Positions 35,201-46,317 of a stretch of DNA of 64,000 nucleotides are shown here, one piece after another (positions within the stretch are counted from its first letter, which is position 1; each line of letters starts with the position of its first letter). Under the pieces are notes generated by a model. That model saw nothing but the letters and a program-made list of their open reading frames with translations. It searched no databases and had not been told where the DNA came from. Both the position numbers and the translations under genes were made by a program. This DNA comes from Canna indica (lineage: Eukaryota > Streptophyta > Magnoliopsida > Zingiberales > Cannaceae): the NCBI GenBank assembly GCA_034359265.1, contig CP136891.1, positions 6,834,501 through 6,898,500 on the forward strand, given 5' to 3'.

Positions 35201-36805
35201 ATTGAACTATTTAGCACTATGGTTTGGCTGGAAAGAACTAAGGTGTAAAGAGGGGATGAGCTTAAACTTTTACAATGTTTAGAGGAGATAATAAATCTGA
35301 CGCACTCTTGCCTTAGTTATAAGTAATTAAGTATCACCCACAGGGACTCTTAATGGCAGCATCTTGGTAAAGCCCAAAGTATTAAATGGACTTGTCTAGA
35401 TATTAGGTAACATGTTTGATAAGAATCAAAATGTTAAAGAACTGTTAATTTATAATTACATTGCATTGAAAGAGTACTATGGAGCAAAGTTATCATGATT
35501 TAAGTAATCGAACCAAGATGTTGTGATGACATGCATAAAAGGGCAGTGACATAACAAATGGACAGCTATCAAAGATACTAGATTATCATGTAATTTATCA
35601 CAGTGCCTTTGGTAAAATGCATGTCCAATGCTAAATGTTTTCATGTTTAACAAGTATTGGATGCAAATATGAATATGAACCTTTAAGCTTTAGTATTCAT
35701 TGTTCTTTACAGAATCAAATGGAGAGAGCTTTAACATTTGCTGTATTCATTTGGCTATATATGTGCAAGATCATACAACATTAGCCTAGTCTTTTGAGCA
35801 TCAGATAATTGTTACTCAATTTCATTCTTTCTTCAGAATAGTTAGAGCTACCCTTTTTGTTAATCTGATGATATTATAACATTTTACATTTTTCAATCTA
35901 ATTTTTGAACCACTCACCACTGTTTATTGCTTGTTATCTTTGCTTTACCAATATGCATGATATTTTTACAACTTTATTATAAATTGCAGTGGGTAAGTGA
36001 AATTGGTGGATATGAAAAACTTGGTGAGAAGCTTCTGAAAGGAAAGAATGATGGAAATCTTCCTACTTTTATTCCTCCTAAGGTTAGTAGTGGTCTTCTC
36101 TTTTGATGAAAAGTAGGTTTCTTCAAGTTACCTACCATTAAGAGAAGGTTATGTAATCTACCACTGGAGATGGCCAAATAAGTTTGTAAAAGAGATGGAG
36201 AAGGCTATGTACCCACTGTTGTGGATGCGTTGCTTTATAAATGGGATTATTTGGGTTACACTTTTATAGAGGTCACTTCAACCATTCTTGACTATTTTTG
36301 ACAATTCTCCTTCTAATCATCACCTTTATTCTATGTTTGAAAAAACCTAGTCCCTTTTTTCCTCCAGAAGTTTTCTTGCATTATATTTGGCTTGCTAACT
36401 CATGAGGAACTCACCTTATTCGACCCATTCAGATCATAGTTGTTATGTGAGCTACTAAGATGGTTTTGGGGCGAATTTAATTACCCTGTCAGTCAATTAA
36501 GGCTCATATTGCCTCTAAGCTCAGTTGAGTAATATGACCAAATTCATTATCTGCCTTCTGCAATATGCAAATCTTCTCTTTCATATTGTTAGTGTGGTTC
36601 GATGTAATGAGGGAAACTTTCAGAATGAATTTATGGACATCAGAATGTTGAACTTTGCTTCTCGTTGCTGTCATTTTAACTCTATTGTTGGATGCAGCAA
36701 TCATTGGAAGCGCTGCTCGAGGCTGGATATTCTCTCGTCAGTGAGCAGCAGTTAATTATGAATTCCAGACTCTCAAAGGAGTACATGAAGAACATAGATG
36801 ACTAA
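23246..36805 (+). CDS. Rubisco-activase-like AAA+ ATPase, chloroplast (12 exons)
   Basis: Exons read by frame and GT-AG sites: 23246-23528, 23639-23724, 24704-24713, 26497-26559, 27332-27445, 27812-27873, 32008-32062, 32284-32485, 32748-32854, 33379-33434, 35990-36082, 36698-36805 (stop TAA). The product is 412 residues. All junction phases agree. The Ser/Arg-rich N terminus looks like a chloroplast transit peptide. Walker A 'GGKGQGKT' is at residues 151-158, Walker B 'LMINDID' at 212-218, sensor 1 'VTGND' at 269-273, and 'LIRDGRMEKFYW' at 281-292 carries the conserved arginines. The sequence resembles the activase paralogue of the At1g73110 type more than canonical Rubisco activase, for example 'DNPTRVSIGQ' and 'SLVSEQQLIM'. 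Canonical activase remodels inhibited Rubisco; the role of this paralogue is not established. Introns 6 and 10 (4.1 and 2.6 kb) contain transposons. Confidence 0.9.
24704..24713 (+). other. 10-nt microexon (exon 3) of the activase-like gene
   Basis: GACAAAGTTG lies between 'ctattctacag' and 'gtaagc'. It encodes Asp-Lys-Val plus one base; the next exon begins 'CTTGCCACATTGTG', giving 'DKVACHIVKNY', which matches the family. Without it exons 2 (phase 0) and 4 (phase 1) cannot join in frame. Confidence 0.8.
25571..26090. mobile_element. MITE in intron 3 of the activase-like gene
   Basis: The ends pair as inverted repeats: left 'GGTTAATTGCTAAATCTAGC' and right, inverted, 'AGTTAATTGCTAAATTTAGC', continuing with 'gttttaatggatttag' against 'gttttaacgaatttag'. 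Inner parts are single-copy-like. The exact edges and a target-site duplication are not clear. Confidence 0.65.
29614..30384 (-). pseudogene. LINE ORF2 3' region (zf-RVT)
   Basis: An open stretch of 256 residues on the minus strand: 'IGDGAQVRLWTDKWVNGSSL', typical of the segment before the zinc-binding region, then 'ALWRIQLPPKISIFGWLWF' and the Cys/His cluster. It ends without an RNase H domain. Read as a decayed LINE product, not a host gene. Confidence 0.85.
30559..31160 (-). pseudogene. LINE ORF2 reverse-transcriptase core (FADD box)
   Basis: 'FLFADDLMIFCKRND', 'EMASGRQINLNKT', 'YLGLPLTVGRLKKSDW' and then, in another frame, 'LSMYKAPGWVLKLIDRRRRN' and 'CLVNWTCVTSSRYDGGLGV' are the reverse-transcriptase thumb and connection of plant L1 elements. 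A frameshift near 30790 separates the two parts. Confidence 0.85.
31143..31474 (+). mobile_element. TRIM (miniature LTR retrotransposon) inside the LINE
   Basis: Two direct repeats of about 115 bp, 31143-31258 and 31361-31474, start 'TG(TA)TTAAAGTCCCACATTGG' and end 'TTAACA' / 'TTAACG'. The primer-binding site TGGTATCAGAGC (31259-31270) adjoins the left repeat and a G-rich polypurine tract ('ggtgtgagggggtg') ends at 31360. The 102-bp interior encodes nothing. Flanking 5-mers ATATA and ATATC agree at four of five; removing the element with one copy restores an open LINE frame across the site. Confidence 0.92.
34130..34880. mobile_element. A+T-rich MITE-like insertion in intron 10
   Basis: Repeats of 'ggaatattattccttat' at the left, and 'ggtctattcctaatatcaaccaaacg' plus 'catcaaccaaacgggtcgtta' near the right, share vocabulary with 15815-16935. 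The ends could not be fixed. Confidence 0.4.
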
Positions 36806-38067
36806 CCAATTTGTGCAGTGCATACTCTCAACAAATGTGTTGGTGAGTTTCTGGATTCAGTGGAAGATTTGTGCTTATGATTGTTTGCAAATGTAGATAG
36901 TGTAAGTTCTTTTCTTTTCTCATTTCATTGTTTATTTTTAATGTTTCCCCTATTTAGTATTTACTTGAGAAGTTCTTGAAGAGTTAATTTACAAATTGTT
37001 GGTAGAGAATTATGCAGCAGATTCTTCTAACAATTTTACTTAAAAATTCTTGGTTTAGTGATCTTAAGGTTTTGGAAGGTCACTAAATCTTATATTATTT
37101 GTTGGAGCTCTTGGAGAACTTTAAAAATATAAATATTTGGGTTTTTTTTCAAAAAAATTAAGAGCCTTTTGTAATTGAAACAATACTGTACCTATCGTAT
37201 ACTGTGCCATACGATACGATCGGTGTTTATCGATATTTTGAAAAATTGATACCGGGGTATACCGAAGTTACCGGGCGGTACCAATGATACGGGCCTGTAT
37301 CATCTGATACCAAGCGTATACTGACCGTTATCGAGCTTGTATTGGTATCTGTATGATTTTGATATTTTTAGTAGATTTTAAACCATGATTGTGAAGTCAA
37401 CATTTGCATGGTTGGTTGTAACTTGGGAATACCATGGGTATGAGATTTGAATTCCATTCCAATAACCAATGACCATATGTTTTGTTGTAAATTTGTAATG
37501 TATTAATGGTAATCATTCTTAAAATGCTTGGTCGAATAACTAATACTAGGAATGAGCATGAGAAATTGAGAATCAATTGAATACTATTTATATTTTTACA
37601 AATGATATTATATTATATCATAGTATGGTGCATTATAAGAATTTATAATTATTACATTTAAGTATAACATAATAACGATATGTCTTAAATGTTATAGTAT
37701 ATTAATTGTTATATATATAATTAATAATACAGTTTTAGAGAAAATAAGGAACTTAAGTTTCAATCGATGGAACCATACTCGTATTCAAATTGTCAAAAAC
37801 CTTCAATTAAACCAAACACTTAAATATGGTTATAGTTGTTAAAAATCTTCCAAAACCAGACGGCCTGATTTCTTCCTACATGACACATGCTAGAATTGCT
37901 TGATCCAGATTGACTTCGATCTGGTAGTCAACTGATAATGAAGCATTCGTAATGCAGGAGAGATGAATCTTGATCGCTGAGGCTCTATTACTCATTGTCT
38001 GCGAGAGGGAACTCGGCAAGCTTGCATTGCAGGGATCTCTACAAATGAATTGAAGTAGGTCCTTGAG
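36806..38067. other. Region between two convergent genes
   Basis: Contains the 3' untranslated region of the activase-like gene (AATAAA-like signals were not decisive) and A+T-rich spacer. Positions about 37195-37345 are a GC-richer patch of 'tatcgatacc'-type words ('ataccggggtataccgaagt', 'gtaccaatgatacggg'), probably a small transposon relic. No other gene seen. Confidence 0.5.
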
Positions 38068-39880
38068 CTAATTACTGAGCTCCAGGAAGCGGCGCGCCAT
38101 CGGGTGCTGAGCCTCGTTCAAGCGAGAGGGCTCCAATACTTCGACCACCTCGCCGGCAACAAGAAGGCACACCAAGTCGGCGATGCGTTGGATCTGCTTC
38201 ACACTATGGGACACCATTACCGTTGTCATCCGCCGCGACTTCTTGAGTCGGACGATTGCCTCCTCGATGTTCTGCGTTGATATCGGATCCAATGCACTAG
38301 TCGGCTCATCCAAAAGCAACACCTTATTTTACAAAGAACCATTTATTAGCGTACGTAAGAACAGGAACAAGAACACACCTCCATGGCTCCATGTATATAT
38401 GTAGTACGAGTTTGGAGATCACCTCGGGATCATTAGCGAGGGTTCGGGCCAACGCAACGCGTTGGGCTTGCCCAACCGACAGTTCCGAGGCTGTCTTGGA
38501 GGCAAAAGAAGGGTCGAGATCTGCCAAACTCAGTAGCTTCTTGACCTCTTCTTCACTCAGCTTCTTTCCTTTGAGCTGAGGACCAAATCGCACGTTGTCT
38601 GCCACTGTTCCTGGTTAAGTTAAACAAAACATCAATTTTTGATATCGAAATTCAAGATATGTCTTGATATAGTATACCAAATTAATTCCCAACACGTAAT
38701 TTGACGTTACTTATATGGACAAAGATTAGTCTGCGATCAACCTCTTGGAAGAGGACAAAACTAAATGAATTAGACAATGATCATCGCTAGCTTCTTTCCA
38801 CAATGCTTTCTCCGCAAGCAAATCTAAGTGCCAGCGTTTCCCTTCTCAACCATATTAAACTATTGAGAGAGGGAGAGTTAATTAAGTAATTGGTATATTC
38901 GTCAACCGTTGACCTTGTATTTTTTTTTCGGTTCTAAAATACTCGAGTTGTGCTCCGTACATTTAAATTGACCAAATCAAATATCTTTAATTCATAGAAT
39001 CCCATCATTTTTAGCAGTTATTTGAAGAGATAAGACCTGCACCGGGTAATAGCTTATCTAATTTATCAAGGATGTGAACGAGACGACGTACGCCACCCTG
39101 TCAGCCGTAAAACATGGCCAGGGGGGGCCGCATCTGCTACCGACACCAGTTAAGTACTCCTACTTATATATACGTGCACTTGTACCTGTCCGAGTTGGTC
39201 ACCCATTTATTTCTCAATTTCTTCATTAATCAATTCCTTGAACATCTTCTATATTTAATTGAATTCCATATTGGGTTATTTAGCCAACTTCATCTTTGTA
39301 AGTTCCAACTTGATCCAACCTCTATATATCACTAATTACGTATCACGTTGAGTTCATTAATTATAATTCTATGAAGTCGACTATGAACCGAAAATTGAGA
39401 TGATTAACTACCAAAAGTTTCACTGATTAAAAGCTAAATTAGTTATACCGTCAAAGAGGGCGGGCATCTGGAAGAGCATGCCGACCCGGCGGCGGAGGGA
39501 GAGGACGTCGAGCTTGCATATGTCGTCGCCGTCGAGGAACACCGAGCTGGACGGCGGCTCCCAGAGCCGGTTCAGCGACCGGAGCAGCGTCGACTTGCCG
39601 CTGCCGCTGGGGCCGATGATCCCTAATATCACACCTTCCGGCACCTCCAGGCTCACCTTCGTCAGTATCGCCTCGCCAGTCGTCTCCGACTGCCTCGTCA
39701 GGTCCCGCACCCGAATTTTCGCCGTCTTCAGGCTTCCTGCGGCGTCGTCGTCGACGTTCACTAGCAGATGCTCCCTAACCTCTTCTGCATGCAGCAAATA
39801 GTATGAAGCAAACTAGTTAGAAGAAGAGATCGTTCAAGTGTGCTTCAGATAGATTAAATATTACCTGCTGCCGATCCCAT
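38068..39880 (-). CDS. STAR1: ABC transporter ATP-binding protein, STAR1/ABCI17-type (4 exons)
   Basis: Minus-strand exons: 39865-39880 (16 nt), 39449-39784, 38423-38610, 38068-38322 (stop TAA). The product is 264 residues, one soluble nucleotide-binding domain with no membrane segments. Walker A 'GPSGSGKST' is at residues 63-71, the Q-loop in 'MLFQMPALF', the signature 'LSVGQAQRVALART' at 161-174, Walker B plus 'VLLLDEPTSALD' at 181-192, and the His switch 'VMVSHS'. In rice STAR1 pairs with the membrane protein STAR2 to export UDP-glucose and protect the root-tip cell wall against aluminium. The orthology is inferred from the similarity of the whole protein, including the N-terminal 'KIRVRDLTR' start. 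Start chosen at 39880 because splicing the 16-nt exon gives an ATG in frame; the ATG at 39797 lies in the intron. Converges with the activase-like gene. Confidence 0.9.
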
Positions 39881-39888
39881 CAGATCCA

Positions 39889-39926
39889 GAGAGAGAGAGA
39901 GGAGGAGGAGGAGGAGGAGGAGGAAG
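39889..39926. repeat. (GA)n/(GGA)n microsatellite in the STAR1 5' leader
   Basis: 'gagagagagagagg' followed by about eight GGA units; on the coding strand it is a CT/CTC-rich leader tract just upstream of the start codon. Confidence 0.9.
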
Positions 39927-39950
39927 CTAGAGATCAATAAATGCAAGGGA

Positions 39951-39958
39951 TTTTTATA
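39951..39958 (-). promoter_or_regulatory. TATA box of the STAR1-type gene
   Basis: TATAAAAA on the minus strand, 71 bases upstream of the ATG. Position and sequence fit a core promoter. A purine microsatellite (GGA)n lies between it and the ATG. Confidence 0.65.
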
Positions 39959-39964
39959 GGAGGA

Positions 39965-42242
39965 ATTAATGGATACAAGTGAGGGACGGTTTTGCCCCTT
40001 GAGATTTAATTTGTTGATATGTGTAATGGTTTGGTTAGGGAAAAGGGATGATGGTATATATGATGGGGTTGATCACATGCCAGCATTTGGCGGGAGGAGG
40101 TGACGTTAACTGACAAGCTATATACTGGCATTCCTTTTAGGTATTCATTTACGTTGCTTTAATAAAGGAATGAGCTCAACATGCCAACAGCTGTGTGGGT
40201 GCAACTTAATTACGTGGATAGGTTGCTAATAAAAAATTTACTAACTAATAAATACGAGCTTTTAAGCGATTGAATATAAATTATAAAATAAAAAATATTT
40301 ATATTTATTTCTTTTTTATTCACGTTGATATTCATTTTTTTTATTCATGTTTAATCGTTTAAAATTTATATTCAATTATTCATAGAAATTTAAGTTTTTT
40401 TTTTTTTCCCGTGGTGTGAGTTCGCACACGGGGATATCATGTAATGACTTCTAAGAGGTGATCATGTATAATCTGGAAGAGAGTGTAATATTAATTTTAG
40501 TCATAACGCTTGACAATAATATAATGAATTGTGCTATACATGTTGTATAAAAGGATTTATTTCTTAAACCGAACTTGATCAAGCACCATTCATTACTCTT
40601 TAATGCTTATAAATCGAATATCAATCGAGCTAGTGTCAAGGATCGACTGAGTATAATATTAATTAACTGCATTTATTAATTATGAAAGACATGCATCCAA
40701 GTAATCAAGGGTTGTTGAGAGAAAGATTTTCAAAATATATATAGCATAAGTTATTGTCTTTTTAATTTTGGTGTGGGTATATATATATATATATTACACG
40801 ATGGCTTAAACGACTTTATTTTGCTTTAATTATGGCTTGATATATAAATAGTTGATTAATTAATTCCACTAAGAAGAGCTACTAGATACATTGCATTAGT
40901 AAGAAATGGGATAAATTTACATGCTAATTATTTATATCCTGCGAAAATTGAAAACAATAATTTGATATTAAATCAGATATCAGATTAATTTGTAGCTGGT
41001 TTAATTATAGCAGGAAAAATCCATATGGAGTATATAGTTATTCATATATTATAATTAACCCTAACGTCAGAATTAATTCTGATATATATATATATATATA
41101 TATGATTGAACTAGTACTTTGAGCTTAGTCGGATAAAGACCTAGAAGCGCCTACATTTTTGAATCGATCTCAAGTTAAACCAACTACAATCTAGCCCGGG
41201 GGCTTCATCCAGTTCATACAAGGACATCCACGTCCTTCATTAATAACAAAGATTCAACAATAATGAGCCTAATATTTTCGGGATAAATCTTGACCCATTT
41301 TGGGTATATCCCGCGAGATTCAGGCCATCATCACCTAGAGACATCCCTAACCTGCAATATATATAAATAGACACGACGCACATCATATATACTTTCGATT
41401 CCAATTTCATACCAACCATCTGGAATTCTTTTTTACTTGAGCGTCGAAGTATTTTTGCAAGTCCCCCCATTGGAGCAGTGCTGAACCAAGAGACGCGTGG
41501 ACCCACATCACCCTGATTTTAAGCATGGATACACACATGAGAGTAGTAGCAACCCCAAAATTAATTGAACCATGAGGTATTCAATTTATGATATATATAT
41601 ATATATTCAATTTCAAGTTTTTAATTAAAATTACAAACATACAATTACATCAATCGCGGAATCATGTTCGTATTCATTCAAATTGAATGCTAGCTGCTAG
41701 GCTTGGCCGCTTGGGTGTAGCTACTATTGTGTGGAGAAAGAGAATCATAGTCACTAACTCTATGGTGCTAATAGAGAAGGAAAGTTGGAGACAATCACGA
41801 TCACACAAAGAACGATAATCGTACACTTAGAAATGCAATGTCACAACTTTGTCAAAAGTGAATGTTGGTCGCAAGACCAAGTCAGTTGGACACAAGCATG
41901 ACCACACAAAAAACTATAATTAAGGAGAATTGTGATTGATGATCAAGGATTTTATGATATTGTCAGAAGAGGATGTTGGACACAAGTATGATCATACGTA
42001 CAGAGCGAAGAAGGAGAATCATGATTAGGAGTCATGACTACACAGTTTGCACCTGTCAAAATTTCACGATTTCATTGCCTCGCTAGACTTGACCGCTTGA
42101 GTAAGGAGAACTAGCTATAATCACACATTGGCGAGAATTGCAAACTATAGTAACTAAAATTGTGTTGCACGTGTAGTAAAGAAGTCATTTGTAGTCGAAG
42201 AGACGAAAGGTCGTGTCACAAACACAATTTTCAAAGAGATGA
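39965..42242. other. Upstream of STAR1; no other gene seen
   Basis: A+T-rich intergenic DNA with (TA)n runs near 40781-40794 and 41082-41103 and a poly-T at 40395. A frame at 41240-41506 (minus) was not convincing. The 41640-42240 part has repeated 'cacaa..catgatcac' wording but no clear repeat structure. Confidence 0.5.
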
Positions 42243-42250
42243 GAGGATGG

Positions 42251-43644
42251 TAGGGGTTAGCAAAAAAAACCGATTTTTTGATTAACCTGAAAACCGGTCC
42301 GAAACCGAGCCGGTTTTTGCGGTTAACCGAACCGGTTTGTGCGGTTTCGGTTTGTCTTTTTAAAATTTCTGATTTTCGGATTCGAGTTCGGGTCGGGGTA
42401 TAAAAAGTTCATCGATTTGAATTAACCAACCAATGGACATATTTTATATTATATTATATATATTGTCAAAGATAGCGAGTTCCACACAATGTGGAAAATT
42501 CATACAAAGGAGACCCTACTAAGGTTTGAACCTCGGACCTCTAGGCAACTTTAAAATGTTGCCACCAACTGTGCTAGTCACAATTGGCATATATATTATA
42601 TAACACTTTTTAATAATAAGTTAATAATTTTTTAATACTTATAGTTATAAAGTATAAACTTAGAAACCCTAAATTTTATACTTGGCCCGCCCAACTCCCT
42701 GAGCCCTCTTCAGTCTTCTCTTCTCTCTCGCCCTCTCCGCGATTCGCCGTCTGGCCCGTCTTTGCCTCTCCCCTCTTCTCTTCTCTCTTGCCCTCTCGCC
42801 CTCTCTCCGCTCTCCGCGATTCGCCGTCTGGCCCGTCTCCGCCTCTCCCCTCTTCTCTTCTCTCTCGCCCTCTCACCCTCTCGGTGCTCTCCGCCTCTCT
42901 GCATCTCCGCGACTCGCCGTCTCCGCCTCTCCGCGACTCCGCGTCTGCCACTGTGCGAATCTCTCCGCCGGCCTTCACTCGGGATCCACTACGCGATTAG
43001 GTATGCTCTGGATCCAACCTCTTCTCATTTCTTATCCTATCATAAATGGTGAAACAAATAAATCATATTACAATAGGTAAATTCGGTAGTTTTTTAGTTA
43101 TTCATGCATACAATTTTAATACTGGGTTAGTCTTGAAACTTTGAATGTACATGTGGGTGGATTCCTGCTAGCTGTAGATATTTAAATCTGGCTAGTTATA
43201 TTGCCCTTAACTTAATGCAGGAGATCCTTGTTTTTAACTGAATAGTTGTGACATCACGTTATTCTTATAGTTGACTTAATTTTCTTTATGTTGTCTTGTT
43301 TGGTATAAATATTCATTTTAGCTAAATAATTTTACCAAAACAATGAAATGAAATTTCTGATTTTAGCTAAACTCTTCAACAAATTTCTTCTAATATTCCT
43401 TCTCACATAAATAGTGGTAAAAAATTAGGTGTTTACTTTCTTGTTGTAGTTGTATTTACATTGTGGTAAAACATTTAATTAATTTATTGGTTAACCGGTA
43501 ATTATTGATTAACTGAACTGAAATGACGGTTAACCGAAGTTAATGAACCGATTTACGGTTAATATTTTTTAAAAACCGAAGTTAATGGATCATTTTTTTT
43601 TTTACTAATAGACTGATTAATCGGTCCATGCTCGATCACCCCTA
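42251..43644. mobile_element. hAT-type element, 1394 bp, with exact target duplication
   Basis: Left end TAGGGGTTAGCA, right end (inverted) TAGGGGTGATCGAGC, and an exact 8-bp duplication GAGGATGG at 42243-42250 and 43645-43652. Sub-terminal 'aaaccggtccgaaaccgag' and 'taaccgaagttaatg' blocks match those of 16994-22929, so the two belong to one family. A CT-rich block at 42685-42980 holds about 85-bp tandem repeats ('gcgattcgccgtctggcccg') and resembles a gene leader, followed by 'ttaggtatgctctgg'. No transposase. Confidence 0.92.
42685..42980. repeat. CT-rich imperfect tandem repeats inside the hAT element
   Basis: Units with 'ctccgcgattcgccgtctgg', 'cctctcccctcttctcttct' and 'ctctcgccctctc' recur about three times. 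Both strands give long, low-complexity frames that are composition artefacts. Confidence 0.75.
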
Positions 43645-43652
43645 GAGGATGG

Positions 43653-46317
43653 ATGAATAATATCCATTCTAATTTACAAAATTGAACGTTAAGGACGACA
43701 AAATATGATTAATTAATCATCATAAATTACTAATAGTATAAACTGTATAATGAGAAAAAAAGAATATTTAAACAAATCTCAAACATAATTGCTTCTAATT
43801 TAAAAGAAATGTGAGGAAATATTTTTAATATTTTATTATCTATTGACTATTTTAAAAAAGAAAATACAGGGTCCCACGGTGCTCCATTGGCCGGCCTAAC
43901 GTTGGCTCCGCAACTGCATGAGAAGATGAAGACAAGAAAGAACGCCATGCTGAGGAGATGCTCACCCTCCCCACTTACTACCTCTCCAGGTTGAGCCCCA
44001 ATGACTAATTAGGTCTTCATGATCGAGGATGCTCAAAAGATAAAAAGAAAGCTTAAGAATCAAGAAAAGGATTTGATAGATATATATTTAGCACAAGGAA
44101 TGATGCGAGAACACGAAAGGGTGTCATCATCCCAAGTGGAGCATGTGGCTATAATTGAGTGATACAGAAGCTCCCCTTCCCTAGTTGATAACTAGTCAAG
44201 GCCTCAAGGGAGAAAGAGATAAGCCGGACCAGTTAAGTGTTGATGATAAGGAAGAAGAAGAAGAAGAGGCTCATATATAATTAATTAATTAATATCCCGT
44301 CCGTGGTTATTACAAGTACGATGGGACGTACTTCCGGCCTGTGGAAGGAAACAAGATTGAATTGAGATTCCTGGACTTCCTCAGATGGAGCCTTCCCCAG
44401 TTCATGCCAATTAAATTAGTAACATCAGTTTTATATATAATATAAGGGATCAGTTTTAGGTTGATCGAGCAATTATCTAAAAGCAAAATAATGTTTTTAA
44501 TTAAGGACTTCTAATCAAACCTGGACAAATTAAAGTTGCAAACGTTTCTAAATCAAGACATAGTTATCAAAAATTATATATAAACTACCCTCCTATTTCA
44601 ATTTAAACACTTTTTATCAAAAAATCTTATATTTCCTAAAGCTAGAAAATTATTAAACCTACTTGCTTTAATAATTTATGTATATAATTATTGAAATTAT
44701 ATACATAAATTATGCTGGTTGGTGAGAAATAAAGAGCATGCAACCACCCTACCAATTTGGTCTGTATATATATATATATATATATATATCCATGTTGAGT
44801 TATGTTGTTTAGGTGGATCTATCCGTCCATTGCAAAGTATTATATGATGTATGATCCATCATGTGCATGTGGAGGTATTAAATGAGTTTTTTCATTTTGG
44901 AAAAGCACCCCCAAACCTTTTGTTTGTTTGTTAGGTTTTGGTTTTTTATCAAGAAAAATTGGGACATTAAGTATTTTGATCTTTATTTTTAATTAAAGTT
45001 GGATAGGATTGAGACATTTTAATTTTAGTTGAATTAGAATACATTCTTTCACTTTTATGATTCATTCCTTTCACTAAATGGAATAAAATAAGATATAATA
45101 GCAAACGAGAAAGTGTTGAATAGATTTTTTTCTAAATCCGGCATAAACGAATATAAGATCAATTATATATTTTCTAATTTTATTTGCTTATAATGTATGC
45201 ACTAAACAAAGCATGTCATTTATCCCATCTCTCTTTGCTCTATAAAAACAAACATGCACTTAAATATTTTTTATTATATATTTTTATTCATTATTTTTTG
45301 TTGAGAATTTAGCTTTATAAAATTATTCATGTTTTGAAATAAAAAGCGAAAAGTCATGCCATATAATTAATTACTCGAGTTAGAAAGAAAAAAACTCAAA
45401 AATTGATCAAGCCCAAAAAAATCTCAGGCCATAAATGCTTGGTCCACATATTAGATTAAAAAGGCTTTTTGGACGGGACCCTATTATCTCTCCAATGTTA
45501 TTCTACATTTTATTGTGTAATTTTTGCATAAAAAATGAAAATGTTTTGTATGCCAGAGGTCGACATTTCAGGCTTATAACCCCTAGCAAATACCCTAACG
45601 AAATGAACTACTAATGCCAAGGTATATGTTTAGTTTAAGAATTCTTTTTTTAATACTTTAGGGTTTTAAATATATACGGCCGAAAATCAAATTTAAAACG
45701 CAAAAGGGCCCGACATCAAATTTTAGCCTGGCACGATAAAATCATATTTGGCTTGCTAACAGGCCACCCCGTTAAGGCCCGCACGATTAATGGGTCGTGC
45801 CCGACCAGGTGATGTAGCTAGGCTCGGCACATTCCGATATAATTTTTTTTAAAAATATATTAAATATACTAGTTATCGTGCTAACGGACCAATTCGAATC
45901 ATCGTGTCAAATTAGACAATTTAATCAACCTGAACTATTATGATCCAATCATTCTTTTTTTCTTTTTGTTATCGTGTTAATGGCTCGTGTCAGACATAAT
46001 TAAGATCTGAATTATGCCATTAAGATTCAAGTTTACCTTCTTAACCACCTAAGCAAATCATCCTACCGATCTTGTTATGATCCACCGCCAAATAAAACCA
46101 TTCACCCTATTAAAGTATTTAAGCTGAAATTAAGTGGTATAAATCAATATAAATTTTTTTCCCTACTCCTGGCATGACATATCGATCATCCAAAAATATT
46201 ATTATAAACAGAGAACAGACTTTTATTAGATGTCCAGGTAACGTTTGAATCTGTAGTGCACATTCAAATTGTTCTCCCATTTATCTACGTAAATCTACTA
46301 ATTGCTAACAACATAAA
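43653..46317. other. Intergenic, no gene recognised
   Basis: A+T-rich. GC-richer islands at 43870-44010 and 44325-44410 may be remains of coding sequence, but I recognise no family. (GAA)n at 44251-44267 and (TA)n at 44765-44789. Positions 45700-46010 contain 'ggcccgcacgattaatgggtcgtgcc'-type words (in part), probably a decayed GC-rich MITE. Confidence 0.5.

Noticed and set aside
39478..39801. Plus-strand frame of 107 codons
   Set aside because: Antisense of exon 2 of the STAR1-type ATPase.
41240..41506. 88-codon minus-strand frame containing 'tattgcag/gtt', like a splice acceptor
   Set aside because: Neither side of the apparent junction resembles a known protein and no partner exons were found.
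42676..43052. Frames of 64-100 codons on both strands, Arg/Glu-rich or Ser/Leu-rich
   Set aside because: Low-complexity translation of CT-rich tandem repeats within the hAT element.
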